Shown one piece after another: positions 34,257 through 42,763 of a stretch of 64,000 bases of DNA. Numbering within the stretch: the first letter of the stretch is position 1; the number at the start of each line of letters is the position of its first letter. The notes beneath the pieces are model-generated. The model was not told where the DNA came from, did no database searches, and worked only from the letters and a program-made list of their open reading frames with translations. Position numbers and translations under genes: made by a program. This DNA comes from Parahoeflea olei (GTDB taxonomy: Bacteria; Pseudomonadota; Alphaproteobacteria; Rhizobiales; Rhizobiaceae). The stretch is taken from positions 181,566 to 245,565 of the forward strand of contig NZ_LQZT01000042.1 in the NCBI RefSeq assembly GCF_001703635.1, in the 5' to 3' direction.

Positions 34257-35003
34257 GTGACCATTGAATTCATTGCCATCCTCGCCGCCGGCGCCGCGCT
34301 CGGCGGCTTCGTCAACGGCCTTGCGGGCTTCGGCACGGCCCTGTTCGCGCTCGGCTTCTGGCTGCAGATCCTGCCGGCGCTGGAAGCGGTGTCGCTGGTG
34401 GCGCTGATGTCGGTGGTCAGCGGTCTGCAGGGCGTCTGGGTGGTGCGGCGGTCCATGCTCGACAATCCGCGCCGGCTGGCCCGCTTCCTGGTGCCGGCGG
34501 TGGTCGGCATTCCGGCCGGCATCGCCGCGCTTTCGGTCTTTCCGCCGCTGGTCATCAAGCTGGTGATCGCCACGATGATGATCCTCTATGGCGGCTTCTT
34601 CTCGCTGCGCAGCGCCCTGCCCCGCTTCGAACGGCCGACGCCGGTGGCGGACGGCATCGTCGGCTTTCTCGGCGGCGTGCTGGGCGGCGCGGCGTCGCTT
34701 TCGGGTGCGCTGCCCACCATGTGGTGCTCGATGCGGCCCTGGCAGAAGGCCGAGATCCGCGCCGTGCTGCAGCCCTTCAACGTCATCGTGCTGGCGCTGA
34801 CGGCGATCGGTTTCGCCGTCAAGGGCGTCTACGGCCTTCACACGCTGACGCTGATCGCCGTGACGTTGCCGGTGACGCTGGTCTTCGCCCAGATCGGCAT
34901 CGTCACGTTCAAGCGGCTCACGGACGACCAGTTCCGCCGGCTGATCATCGCGCTGATGTTCGTGTCCGGCACCGTGCTGCTCGCAAAGGAGGTCTTCTGG
35001 TGA
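34257..35003 (+). CDS. TSUP (TauE/SafE) family permease
   Basis: This 248-residue membrane protein has about 7-8 hydrophobic segments. The family hallmarks are a GGFVNGLAGFGTALFALG start and the internal repeat GIVGFLGGVLGGAASLSGA. TSUP members export sulfite or sulfoacetate, or move other organic anions; TauE is linked to sulfonate breakdown. It starts with GTG at 34257, 6 bases after the LysR stop, and overlaps the next gene as GTGA. The context with a sulfite-oxidase-family enzyme makes sulfite or sulfonate transport likely (inference). Confidence 0.88.
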   Translation: MTIEFIAILAAGAALGGFVNGLAGFGTALFALGFWLQILPALEAVSLVALMSVVSGLQGVWVVRRSMLDNPRRLARFLVPAVVGIPAGIAALSVFPPLVIKLVIATMMILYGGFFSLRSALPRFERPTPVADGIVGFLGGVLGGAASLSGALPTMWCSMRPWQKAEIRAVLQPFNVIVLALTAIGFAVKGVYGLHTLTLIAVTLPVTLVFAQIGIVTFKRLTDDQFRRLIIALMFVSGTVLLAKEVFW

Positions 35004-36139
35004 CCCATTCCACCCTCGCCCGCATCGAGGTCTCGGCCTACCGGGTGCCGATCTCGACACCGGTGATGACGTCGTTCGGCGCCATGACCAACCGTCCGGC
35101 GGTGTTCGTTCGGCTCACGGATTCCGACGGCGCCTTCGGCTGGGGCGAGATCTTCGCCAACTGGCCCGCCGCAGGCGCCGAGCACCGGGCACGGTTGCTG
35201 ATGGAGGATATCGCCGACCTGGTGCTGGGTTTTCGCGCCGAGGCCGCGTCCGACCTGTTCCGGCATCTGGTGGAGAAGACCCATATCCGCGCGCTGCAAT
35301 GCGGCGAATGGGGACCGTTCGCGCAGGTCATCGCCGGCCTCGACACCGCCCTGCACGACCTCTTCGCCCGCCGCGAGGGCGTGTCGCTGGCCCGCCATCT
35401 CAATCCGGATGCGTCGGGTGCGGTGCCGGCCTATGCCAGCGGCATCCATATGGCCGCGGCCGCCGATGTGGTTCCCAGGGTCCGCGCGCAGGGATACCGT
35501 TTCAAGAAGGTCAAGATCGGCTTCGACGCAGAGACCGACCTTGCCCAGCTCGCCGCCCTTTGCGCCGACCGGCGCGACGGCGAACGCATCTTCACCGACG
35601 CCAACCAGGCCTGGGATCTCGACCAGGCCTTCGCATTCGTCGAAGCCGCCGCCGAACTCGGCCTCGGCTGGCTCGAGGAACCGATCCGCGCCGATTTGCC
35701 GGCGAGCCACTGGGCGGACCTGGCGAGCGCCAGCCGCATTCCGCTGGCCGGCGGCGAGAACATCACCGGGTTCGACGCTTTCGATGCCGCCATCGGCTCG
35801 GGCGTCTTCACCTTCATTCAGCCGGACGTGGCAAAATGGGGCGGCGTCACCGGATGCTACCGGATCGGTCGCGCCATCCTCGCCGGCGGCCGCACCTACT
35901 GCCCGCATTTCCTCGGCGGCGGCATCGGGCTGATGGCCTCGGGCCACCTGCTCGCAGCGGCGGGCGGCGACGGCCTGCTCGAAGTCGACATCAACGCCAA
36001 CCCGCTGCGCGACGCCTTCTTTCCCGCCGGCATGTGCACGGATGGGCTCTTCACCATTGCGGACGCCCCGGGGCTGGGCTTTGCGGAGCTGCCGGACAGT
36101 CTCACGCCGTACCGGACGCTGGCATCGAGCCGGGGCTGA
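35000..36139 (+). CDS. Mandelate-racemase-subgroup enolase-superfamily enzyme
   Basis: This 379-residue enzyme abstracts a proton next to a carboxylate. All mandelate racemase active-site residues align: KVK at 170-172, metal ligands Asp200, Glu226 and Glu253, and the Asp276/His303 dyad. Having both the Lys and His bases suits racemisation or dehydration. Start GTG 35000 overlaps the TSUP stop (GTGA) and has AAAGGAGG upstream. The open frame before it is antisense to nothing useful and is rejected. It could set the stereochemistry of the acid imported by tctCBA. Confidence 0.9.
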   Translation: MTHSTLARIEVSAYRVPISTPVMTSFGAMTNRPAVFVRLTDSDGAFGWGEIFANWPAAGAEHRARLLMEDIADLVLGFRAEAASDLFRHLVEKTHIRALQCGEWGPFAQVIAGLDTALHDLFARREGVSLARHLNPDASGAVPAYASGIHMAAAADVVPRVRAQGYRFKKVKIGFDAETDLAQLAALCADRRDGERIFTDANQAWDLDQAFAFVEAAAELGLGWLEEPIRADLPASHWADLASASRIPLAGGENITGFDAFDAAIGSGVFTFIQPDVAKWGGVTGCYRIGRAILAGGRTYCPHFLGGGIGLMASGHLLAAAGGDGLLEVDINANPLRDAFFPAGMCTDGLFTIADAPGLGFAELPDSLTPYRTLASSRG

Positions 36140-36170
36140 TCCGCCCTGGCTCAACGCCCGCCGCCTTTGG

Positions 36171-36491
36171 TCATTTCACGGCGAAGAACGGCGCCGGCAC
36201 CAGGATCTTGTTCTCGACATGGGTGACCAGCGGCCGCATCTTGGCGGCGTAGCTCTGCCATTCGGGAGCCGCCTGCAAGAGCTTGCGGCGCTCATAGCGG
36301 TCGTCGAGGCTGTCATAGCCCCACATGTGGACGATCTGGTTGAGCGGGCCGATATCGGTAAAGTAATAGCCGACCATCCTGCCGAGGATGCGGACCTGCA
36401 CCTCCATCCCCTCCTCCACGTAGAGCTTCAGGAACACCGGCACCTGCCCGGCTTTCAGCGTGTAGATGCGCTCGTCGACGAATTTGCTCAT
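36171..36491 (-). CDS. NIPSNAP-family protein
   Basis: This 106-residue small alpha/beta-barrel-type protein has the NIPSNAP pattern: an early DERIYTLKAG, LGRMVGYYFTDIGPLNQIVHMWGY in the middle and a LVTHVENKIL end. These proteins are common in catabolic operons and their biochemical role is mostly unknown. ATG 36491 is used; the longer open frame overlaps the permease gene upstream. It is the last gene of the minus-strand operon. Confidence 0.82.
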   Translation of the reverse strand: MSKFVDERIYTLKAGQVPVFLKLYVEEGMEVQVRILGRMVGYYFTDIGPLNQIVHMWGYDSLDDRYERRKLLQAAPEWQSYAAKMRPLVTHVENKILVPAPFFAVK

Positions 36492-36514
36492 GTGACCGTT
36501 CCTCAGGTTGGCTG

Positions 36515-37528
36515 TCAGCTCATGTAGATCTTGATGGCGGTGAGCGCGAAGACGGCGAGGATGCCGGTCAGTGCGCAGATCAGCACGATGGCGCCGCCGC
36601 CGACATCGCCGAGCTTGCGCAGCGAGGTCTTCATACCCAGGGCGGCGATCGCCACCACCAGGCACCAGCGCGAGAACGACAATAGAAGGTCCTTGACCCC
36701 GGCGGGCACGACATCATAGGAGCCGACGATCACCAGGGCCGCAAAGCCGATGACGAAGAACGGGATCGGCAGCGAGCGGCTGGCGCCGGGCGCACGCGCG
36801 CCGGCAAACACCAGCGACAGCACCACCACCAGAGGCACCAGCAGCGCCACCCGCAGCAGCTTGACGAAGGTGGCGGTCTCGCCGGCGGTATCGGACACCG
36901 AATAGCCGGCCCCGACCACCTGCGCGACATCGTGGATGGTGGCGCCGAAGAAGACCCCGGTTGCCACCTCCGACAGATGCAGCACGTCGGCGATCAACGG
37001 ATAGACGATCATTGCCAGCGTGCTCAGCGCCGTCACCCCGATCACCGTGAAGATGGTGTCGCGCTCCAGCGTCTCGCTCTTGGGCAGCACCGAGGAAATC
37101 GCCAGCGCCGCTGAGGCGCCGCAGATGGCGACCGCGCCGCCGATCAGCAGGCCCGCCGCGGTGCCGCGCCCAAGGCCGCGGGCAAGCACGATGCCGAGCG
37201 TGATGGTGAGCGCCACGCCGCACACCGTGATCAGCAGCACTTCCGACCCGGTGGAAGCGATCTGCTGGAGGGTGATGCCGAGGCCGAGCAGCGCCACGCC
37301 GATGCGCAACAGCATCTTCGAGGAGAACTCGATGCCGGCAACGCAGGTGCCGCCGTCCTCGACGAGAAAGTTGAAGGCCATGCCGATCAGCAGCGCCATC
37401 AGCATCACCGGCGCGCCGTAATGCTCGGAGACGAACTTCGCCGCAAGCGCCACGGTCAGCGAGGTGAGAACGCCCGGGAAAAGCACCCGGGCTTTGCGGA
37501 CATAGGTAAGATCGGCGAAGCGGCTCAT
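36515..37528 (-). CDS. UPF0324 (YeiH) family permease, putative sulfate/sulfite exporter
   Basis: This 337-residue membrane protein has about ten hydrophobic segments. Family features are LGLGITLQQIASTG, GGAVAICGASAALAISSVL and GVFFGATIHDVAQVVGAGY. Members are often annotated as sulfate exporters because they sit with sulfonate-degrading genes, but direct proof is thin. It lies 87 bases downstream of the sulfite-oxidase-family gene, which supports removal of sulfate or sulfite. Confidence 0.88.
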   Translation of the reverse strand: MSRFADLTYVRKARVLFPGVLTSLTVALAAKFVSEHYGAPVMLMALLIGMAFNFLVEDGGTCVAGIEFSSKMLLRIGVALLGLGITLQQIASTGSEVLLITVCGVALTITLGIVLARGLGRGTAAGLLIGGAVAICGASAALAISSVLPKSETLERDTIFTVIGVTALSTLAMIVYPLIADVLHLSEVATGVFFGATIHDVAQVVGAGYSVSDTAGETATFVKLLRVALLVPLVVVLSLVFAGARAPGASRSLPIPFFVIGFAALVIVGSYDVVPAGVKDLLLSFSRWCLVVAIAALGMKTSLRKLGDVGGGAIVLICALTGILAVFALTAIKIYMS

Positions 37529-37615
37529 TTGCAGCGTGTCACAATTAGGGACCGGACCGGCCGGCCTGGGCCGCGTCGAGGCAAGGTCCTGGGGTTTGAG
37601 GAAAGCGCAGTCTGC

Positions 37616-38722
37616 TCAGGTTTCGTCGACGAAAACCGGCACTTTTTGCGCGGCATTGTTGGCAAAGCCGGCCACATCCCAGGGCGGATCGAGCGGCTGC
37701 ACCTGGCCATCGGCGTCGGTGGCGCGGCAGCGCAGCACATGGGCGCCGGGCGTCGCGGTCCAGTCGCAGCTCCACCGAGTCCAAGCATAGCGCGCGCCTT
37801 GCGGGTCGAGCCGCGCCTCGCGCCATGCGCCGTCCAGTTCCACCTCGACCTTGCTGACCGGCACGCCGCCGCCCGACCAGGCCCGGCCCACGAGCGTCAC
37901 CGGCCCGGGCCGGAGATAGCGCTTGCGCGAGGTCCAGTCCGGCACGCCGGGCGGCACCATCAGCGATTTCACCCGCATCCGGGTCACCGGCCGGCCGGGA
38001 TCGTCGTCGCTTTCCCGGAACCGGTAGGTGCGCACCTGCTGGAAGCCGTCGAACGGCGCGGTCAGCGCCTCGATCCTGCCCAGCCACTTCACGCTCGCCA
38101 TGCCGTACCAGCCCGGCACGATCAGCCGGAGCGGCGCGCCATGCTGCGGCAACAGCGGCTGTCCGTTCATGGCGTGCACCAGCAGGACGTCGAGTTCGGC
38201 CAGCTGGGCGAGAGTCAGCGAGCGGCCGAAATAGTGGCCCACGCCCTTGTCGAAGCCGTAATCCGCGCCGAAGAAGGCAATCTCCACCGCATCGGATTTC
38301 GGCCCCGCGCGCTCGATCAGCGGCCTGAGCGGCGTGCCCGTCCATTCCGAGGTGCCGACCGCCTCATAGGTCCAGGGCATCGAGTGCGATCGCGGCGAAA
38401 CGCCGGAGCGGCCATTGCCGGCGCATTCCAGCGTCACCGGCTGGGTCACCTGCGGCAGTGCCCTGATCTCGTCGAGGTCGAGGTCGAAGGGCGTCTCGAA
38501 GGCGCCGGTGAAGTGCAGCCGGTGGCTGGCTTCATCGATCAGCGGCACGTCGAAATGGGTGAGCAGGTAGTGCAGCCCCGTCGGCGTCACGTCCAGAGCG
38601 AGGGTCTCAAGCAGGATGCCGGAATTGCGGTTGGCGAGCCCCACCTCGGACTGGCTGTAAAGGCCATCCTGCGTCGCGACGCGCCCGGCATAGCCCGTGA
38701 ACGGATTGTGGTCGCTGCTCAT
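37616..38722 (-). CDS. Sulfite-oxidase-family molybdenum enzyme
   Basis: This 368-residue protein has the sulfite oxidase fold. The molybdenum-ligand cysteine Cys100 is in TLECAGNGRSG. The substrate/cofactor segment contains QHGAPLRLIVPGWYGM and VKWLGRI, and the C-terminal part is a Mo-co dimerisation domain. No signal peptide is visible, so it appears cytoplasmic, unlike periplasmic SorA/SorT. It starts 3 bases after the hydratase beta-subunit gene, which firmly places it in the same transcript. Sulfite oxidation to sulfate is the most likely reaction. Confidence 0.88.
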   Translation of the reverse strand: MSSDHNPFTGYAGRVATQDGLYSQSEVGLANRNSGILLETLALDVTPTGLHYLLTHFDVPLIDEASHRLHFTGAFETPFDLDLDEIRALPQVTQPVTLECAGNGRSGVSPRSHSMPWTYEAVGTSEWTGTPLRPLIERAGPKSDAVEIAFFGADYGFDKGVGHYFGRSLTLAQLAELDVLLVHAMNGQPLLPQHGAPLRLIVPGWYGMASVKWLGRIEALTAPFDGFQQVRTYRFRESDDDPGRPVTRMRVKSLMVPPGVPDWTSRKRYLRPGPVTLVGRAWSGGGVPVSKVEVELDGAWREARLDPQGARYAWTRWSCDWTATPGAHVLRCRATDADGQVQPLDPPWDVAGFANNAAQKVPVFVDET

Positions 38723-38725
38723 GGC

Positions 38726-39406
38726 CTAGCCGATCATCTCGTCGGAGCGATCGTCGGTCTCGCCGAAGCGCTTGAGAACGGCGGGAACCGTGCCCTCATA
38801 GACCTTGGCCAGGTTGGCGGAGATCTTGGCGTTCTCGCGTTCGAACAGCGAATTGCCCGCCAGGTCGCTTTCGACGATGAACGGTCCCATGTTTTCGGCT
38901 TCCAGCACCCACATGGCCTGCGCCAGGCCCAGTTCCTTGTTCCAGTGCACCGCCTTGACGCGCTTGACCCCGCGTCCGAGCAGCGCGCCGGTGCCGTAGC
39001 CCACCGTGGTCAGGTAGATCGCGCCGTTGGGAACGAAATGCTCTTGGTAGTCCTTCGCGCTCATGCCGCCCTTGCCGATGATCAGCTTGGCGCCGGACCG
39101 CGCCATCCAGTCGCCGATCCATTTGGTGAAGCGGAACGAGGCGGTGGCGGTGACCGCACCGAGCCGGAAACTCCCGTCCTCGGCAATGGTGGCTGCGGGC
39201 GAGCAATGGAAATTGGCGGCGCTCTCCGACGGCAGTTCCATCGGAATGTTGGCATTGTCTTCCAGCGCGCGCTTGTAGACGCCCTCGCGCGCCGTGTAGA
39301 TCAGCCCGTCGAGATAGACGATGTCGCCAAGCCGCAGTTCCGCCAGCGCTTCCCGCGTCGGCGTGGTGCTCAGGCGGATTTTTCGTGGTTTTGAGGGATT
39401 TCCCAT
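38726..39406 (-). CDS. Class I fumarase/tartrate dehydratase-type hydro-lyase, beta subunit
   Basis: This 226-residue protein matches the C-terminal half of class I fumarases (TtdB/FumA C-terminal): LRLGDIVYLDGLIYTARE near the start, then IIGKGGMSAKD and GTGALLGRGV. It works with the alpha subunit encoded just upstream, whose last 37 bases it overlaps. ATG 39406 is chosen for family length. Fumarase, tartrate dehydratase and mesaconase share this fold, so the substrate is open. Confidence 0.88.
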   Translation of the reverse strand: MGNPSKPRKIRLSTTPTREALAELRLGDIVYLDGLIYTAREGVYKRALEDNANIPMELPSESAANFHCSPAATIAEDGSFRLGAVTATASFRFTKWIGDWMARSGAKLIIGKGGMSAKDYQEHFVPNGAIYLTTVGYGTGALLGRGVKRVKAVHWNKELGLAQAMWVLEAENMGPFIVESDLAGNSLFERENAKISANLAKVYEGTVPAVLKRFGETDDRSDEMIG

Positions 39407-40332
39407 TCCACTGTCTCCCGGCGTTGATAATCGGTGAACCAGTCCGGATCGGTGCGGTATTCCACCCGTCCGTCGGCGAAGACCCGCGCCACCGCGCGGC
39501 GTGACGAGAGGCAGAAGGCGTGCACGGACATCTGCATGCCGCCGGTGTGGCAGTAGCCTACCTCGATATTGGCGTCGATGACCATCGACTTGCCGACAAA
39601 ACCCATCGCGCCCATGCCGATGGAGTTGCCCAGTTCCTTGAGCTCGAGCTCCAGTTCGGCGATGCGGGGATCGGAATTGCGCGATCCGACGACGCGCAGG
39701 CAGGCGGCGCGCTTGCCCAGCACCATGCAGGTGTCCTTGCAGCCGCCCAGGCCAATGCCGATGATCGCCGGCTGGCAGGCGAGACCGCGCTTGCCGAAGG
39801 CCACCAGGCAATCGAGATAGAAGCGCTTGATGCCCTCGATGCCGTCGGAGGGAAACAGCATGCGGTAATCGGTGCCGAACAGGCCGCCCTTGTGCACGGT
39901 GATCAGGTCGATCCACTCGCCGCCCGGCTCGTAGCCATACTCGATCTCGGGCGCGCCGATGCCGACATTGTTGTCGTGGTCGGTGCGCCACAGCGGATGC
40001 ACGCGGTTGGGCCTGAGCGGCACGCCATTGGTGGCGTTGGCGGTGGCGCGGCGCAGCGCCGCCTCGAGCGCGATCGGGCCGCCCTCGATCTGCGTCTCGT
40101 TGCCCATCTTGACATACCAGCGCGGCGTGCCGGTGTCGCCGCACATGGCGCGGCGGTCTTCCTTGGCCGCCTCGTAATTTTCCAGCATGGCTTCGAGCAC
40201 GAAGGACGACAGGTCCCCATCCTCGACACTGGCGGCGGCCTTGAGCCCGTCGAGATAGTCCTGCGGGATTTCGATCGCGGCCTTGTCCATCAGGATTTCG
40301 GCCGTCTTCTGGATGACGTCGATGGGGATCAT
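39370..40332 (-). CDS. Class I fumarase/tartrate dehydratase-type hydro-lyase, alpha subunit
   Basis: This 320-residue [4Fe-4S] hydro-lyase subunit has a cluster cysteine in MCGDTGTP (Cys64) and further cysteines in GLGGCKDTC and the C-terminal half. GNETQIEGGPI and NNVGIGAPE are family motifs. Its ATG overlaps the flavoprotein stop by one base (TGATG). The enzyme adds water across the double bond of an unsaturated dicarboxylate. Being coupled to a succinate-dehydrogenase-like flavoprotein, it should hydrate that enzyme's product. Confidence 0.88.
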   Translation of the reverse strand: MIPIDVIQKTAEILMDKAAIEIPQDYLDGLKAAASVEDGDLSSFVLEAMLENYEAAKEDRRAMCGDTGTPRWYVKMGNETQIEGGPIALEAALRRATANATNGVPLRPNRVHPLWRTDHDNNVGIGAPEIEYGYEPGGEWIDLITVHKGGLFGTDYRMLFPSDGIEGIKRFYLDCLVAFGKRGLACQPAIIGIGLGGCKDTCMVLGKRAACLRVVGSRNSDPRIAELELELKELGNSIGMGAMGFVGKSMVIDANIEVGYCHTGGMQMSVHAFCLSSRRAVARVFADGRVEYRTDPDWFTDYQRRETVEWEIPQNHEKSA

Positions 40333-42092
40333 CAGCTTGCCTCCACCAGTGTTTCGGGTTCGCCGGCGGGCAGGATGGTCTCGCCCGGCCGGACGATGGT
40401 GAATTGCACCGGCTCGCGGCTGACCTCGATGTCGCCGCCGCGCTGCCGGGCAACGGTGAAATAGGAACTGTCGAGATCTCCCTGCTCCGGGAAATCCTCC
40501 CGATAATGGGCCCCACGGGAGTTCTCCCGCGCCAGCCCGGCCTCGGCGATCACCTCGGAAATGTCGCAGAGCGAGCGCAGGTTGAGCCAGTCGTGCCAGG
40601 TCAGGTTGAAGGCGAGGTTGGACGAGGCCACACCCGAGACCGCCAGTTCGTCGGAAATCTGAGCCACGCGATCGATGCCGCGCCGCATGCCGCGGCCGGT
40701 GCGGATCACGCCGACATCCTCCCACATCGCCTCCTGCAGCCGGTGGCGCAGGTCCTGGATATTGGCGGGCTTGTGGCCGAGCGGCTGACAGGCCCGTGCG
40801 ATCTCGGCGTCGAGCACGTTTTCATCGGGATCGCGCAGCGCGCCCATGCGGCGGATGTCCATGCCCATGACATCGCCCGCCACCCCGCCATAGACGGTCG
40901 AATTGGCGACGCCGTTGCCGCCGAGCCGGTTGGAGCCGTGGGCGCCGCCGGCATCCTCGCCCGCCACATAGAGGCCTTCCATCTCGGTGCGGGTGTCGGT
41001 GTCGACCACCACACCGCCCATGAAGTAATGCGCCGTGGGCACCACCTCGACCAGGCCGCCGGCCAGGTCGAAGCCGGAATCGGCGCAGCGCTTGACCATG
41101 CCGGAAAATTTCTGCCGCACCATCTCCGGGCCGAGATGGCTCATCTTGATGTAGACGCCGCCATTGCTGGAGGTGTTGGATTTCTGCATTTCCGCATAGA
41201 TGCCGCGCGAGACCACGTCGCGGGTGGCGCGCTCGCCGCGGGCATCATAGTCGAACATGAAGCGACGCTCGGCGCCGTTGAGCAATTGCCCGCCCGCGCC
41301 GCGCAACCCCTCCTCCAGCACCGTGCCGGTCATCTTGGTGTGATCGCCGGCGAGCAGGCCGGTCGGGTGGAACTGCACCATTTCCATGTCGCGCAGCGGC
41401 AGGCCGGCCCGCAACGCCATGGCGAGGCCGTCCATGGTCTTGTCGCCCGAGGGCGTGTGGTACTTGTACATGGTCGGGCCGCCGCCGGTGGCCATCAGCA
41501 CGGTCTTGGCGCGCACGAAGCGGAACCTGCCGGTGCGCATGTCGATCATCAGCACGCCCGCCAGCGCCGAACCGTCCTTCGTCGGGATCAGGCCGATGGC
41601 GCGGTGCTCCTGCAGCTTCTCGACCGGGCGCGAGAGCACCTGCTCCATCAGCCGGTTGATGATCTCGATGCCGGTCAGGTCGCCCTTGTGCACGGTGCGG
41701 TCGGCGGTCTGGCCGGCAAAGGCCTTGTGGTGCAGCGTGCCGTCGGCATTGCGATCGAAAAAGCAGCCGATCTCGTTTTCGAGCTCGCGCACGCGCACCA
41801 CCGCCTGCTCGCACAGCCTCCAGGCCATGTCCTGATTGGGCAGCCACTTGCCGCCATTGATGGTGTCCATGAAGTGGCGTTCGACGGTGTCGCCATGCCC
41901 GAGCGCCACGTTGTAGCCGCCCTGCACCATGCGCGTGCAGCCACATTTGCCGATCAGACCCTTGACCGCGATCGTCACCTTCGTGCCCGCCGGCGCCGAC
42001 TGCAGGGCGTGCAGCGCCGCGAACATGCCGGCGCCGCCGGTGCCGAGGATCAGGATATCGGTGTCGTGCCGTTCAATCGTGGTCATGCTCAT
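40332..42092 (-). CDS. Succinate dehydrogenase/fumarate reductase-like flavoprotein subunit
   Basis: This 586-residue FAD enzyme has an N-terminal dinucleotide fold (LILGTGGAGMFAA, 14-26). Dicarboxylate-site motifs are QFHPTG, ATRDVVSRG, TAHYFMGGV and HGSNRLGGNG. The histidine that binds FAD covalently in SdhA/FrdA (SHT..EGG) is replaced by Cys52 (GCTRMVQGG), so FAD should be non-covalent. It is therefore not the housekeeping SDH. It sits in an operon with two membrane subunits, an iron-sulfur subunit and a fumarase-type hydratase. ATG 42092 is used; 42086 is an alternative. Confidence 0.9.
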   Translation of the reverse strand: MSMTTIERHDTDILILGTGGAGMFAALHALQSAPAGTKVTIAVKGLIGKCGCTRMVQGGYNVALGHGDTVERHFMDTINGGKWLPNQDMAWRLCEQAVVRVRELENEIGCFFDRNADGTLHHKAFAGQTADRTVHKGDLTGIEIINRLMEQVLSRPVEKLQEHRAIGLIPTKDGSALAGVLMIDMRTGRFRFVRAKTVLMATGGGPTMYKYHTPSGDKTMDGLAMALRAGLPLRDMEMVQFHPTGLLAGDHTKMTGTVLEEGLRGAGGQLLNGAERRFMFDYDARGERATRDVVSRGIYAEMQKSNTSSNGGVYIKMSHLGPEMVRQKFSGMVKRCADSGFDLAGGLVEVVPTAHYFMGGVVVDTDTRTEMEGLYVAGEDAGGAHGSNRLGGNGVANSTVYGGVAGDVMGMDIRRMGALRDPDENVLDAEIARACQPLGHKPANIQDLRHRLQEAMWEDVGVIRTGRGMRRGIDRVAQISDELAVSGVASSNLAFNLTWHDWLNLRSLCDISEVIAEAGLARENSRGAHYREDFPEQGDLDSSYFTVARQRGGDIEVSREPVQFTIVRPGETILPAGEPETLVEAS

Positions 42093-42094
42093 GG

Positions 42095-42436
42095 TCACAC
42101 CGCCTGCAGGAAAAAGGTGCCGGCCACCAGGAAGGCTGCGGCGACGGCTGACGCCGCCAGCGTCTTCTGCCGCGGCGACCAGGGCAGGAACTCCAGGGCC
42201 AACAGCCTGAGCCCGCCGAAGACGTGGACGGCCAGAAGAAAGACGAGCCCGAATTCGGCGAGCTTGACCAGCGGATTGTCGGCAAAGCGCAGAAAGCCGT
42301 CGAGGCGTTCGGGCTGATTGAGCGCGAAGGCCAGCACGTGGAAATGCACCGGCAGGAACAGCGCCAGGCCCAGGCCCGAGAGCCGGTGCAGCAGATAGGC
42401 GATCCACAGCGGGTGGGAGCGGTGCGGCCGGATCAT
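42095..42436 (-). CDS. SDH-like membrane anchor subunit (b-type cytochrome, SdhD/SdhC-like)
   Basis: This 113-residue protein has three hydrophobic segments and a histidine-containing first helix (LLHRLSGLGLALFLPVHFH), typical of heme b anchors of succinate dehydrogenases. The start at 42436 overlaps the stop of the preceding subunit gene as ATGA. It would pass electrons to the quinone pool. Confidence 0.82.
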   Translation of the reverse strand: MIRPHRSHPLWIAYLLHRLSGLGLALFLPVHFHVLAFALNQPERLDGFLRFADNPLVKLAEFGLVFLLAVHVFGGLRLLALEFLPWSPRQKTLAASAVAAAFLVAGTFFLQAV

Positions 42437-42762
42437 AGCGTCACCGCCACCAGCGCGCGCAGGCCCATGGCGAGCAGGAGCAGGCCCGAGAGCCACATGA
42501 AGATCTCGAGTGCGCGCCCCTTCAGTCCCAGCGTCTCGTGGACGATGACGCGCAGGCCGATCGAGGCATGCAGCGACACGGAGAGCACGAACAGCCCGTA
42601 ATACAGGAACCAGAGCACGCTGCCCTTGGTGCGGCCGAGGATTTCGGCGGCGCTCAGGCCACCCTGGATGGCATAGATCATCACCGCGATGTGGCCCAGC
42701 GTCAGCGGGATCATCACCATCGCGCTCAGCCGCTGCGCCATGTAGAGCTTCAGACCGAGCAT
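42433..42762 (-). CDS. SDH-like membrane anchor subunit, second copy type
   Basis: This 109-residue protein has three hydrophobic segments, with a histidine in LGHIAVMIYAI and another in SLHASIGLRVIVHE suited to heme or quinone binding. ATG 42762 follows the iron-sulfur subunit stop by one base; upstream codons in the frame overlap that gene. Its partner anchor overlaps it downstream, a normal SDH arrangement. Confidence 0.82.
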   Translation of the reverse strand: MLGLKLYMAQRLSAMVMIPLTLGHIAVMIYAIQGGLSAAEILGRTKGSVLWFLYYGLFVLSVSLHASIGLRVIVHETLGLKGRALEIFMWLSGLLLLAMGLRALVAVTL

Positions 42763-42763
42763 G

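Noticed and set aside
38726..40332. Naming the hydro-lyase pair as housekeeping fumarase or as tartrate dehydratase
   Set aside because: Sequence alone does not separate these activities. The operon context with an unusual flavoprotein and a sulfite-oxidase-family enzyme argues against fixing a name.
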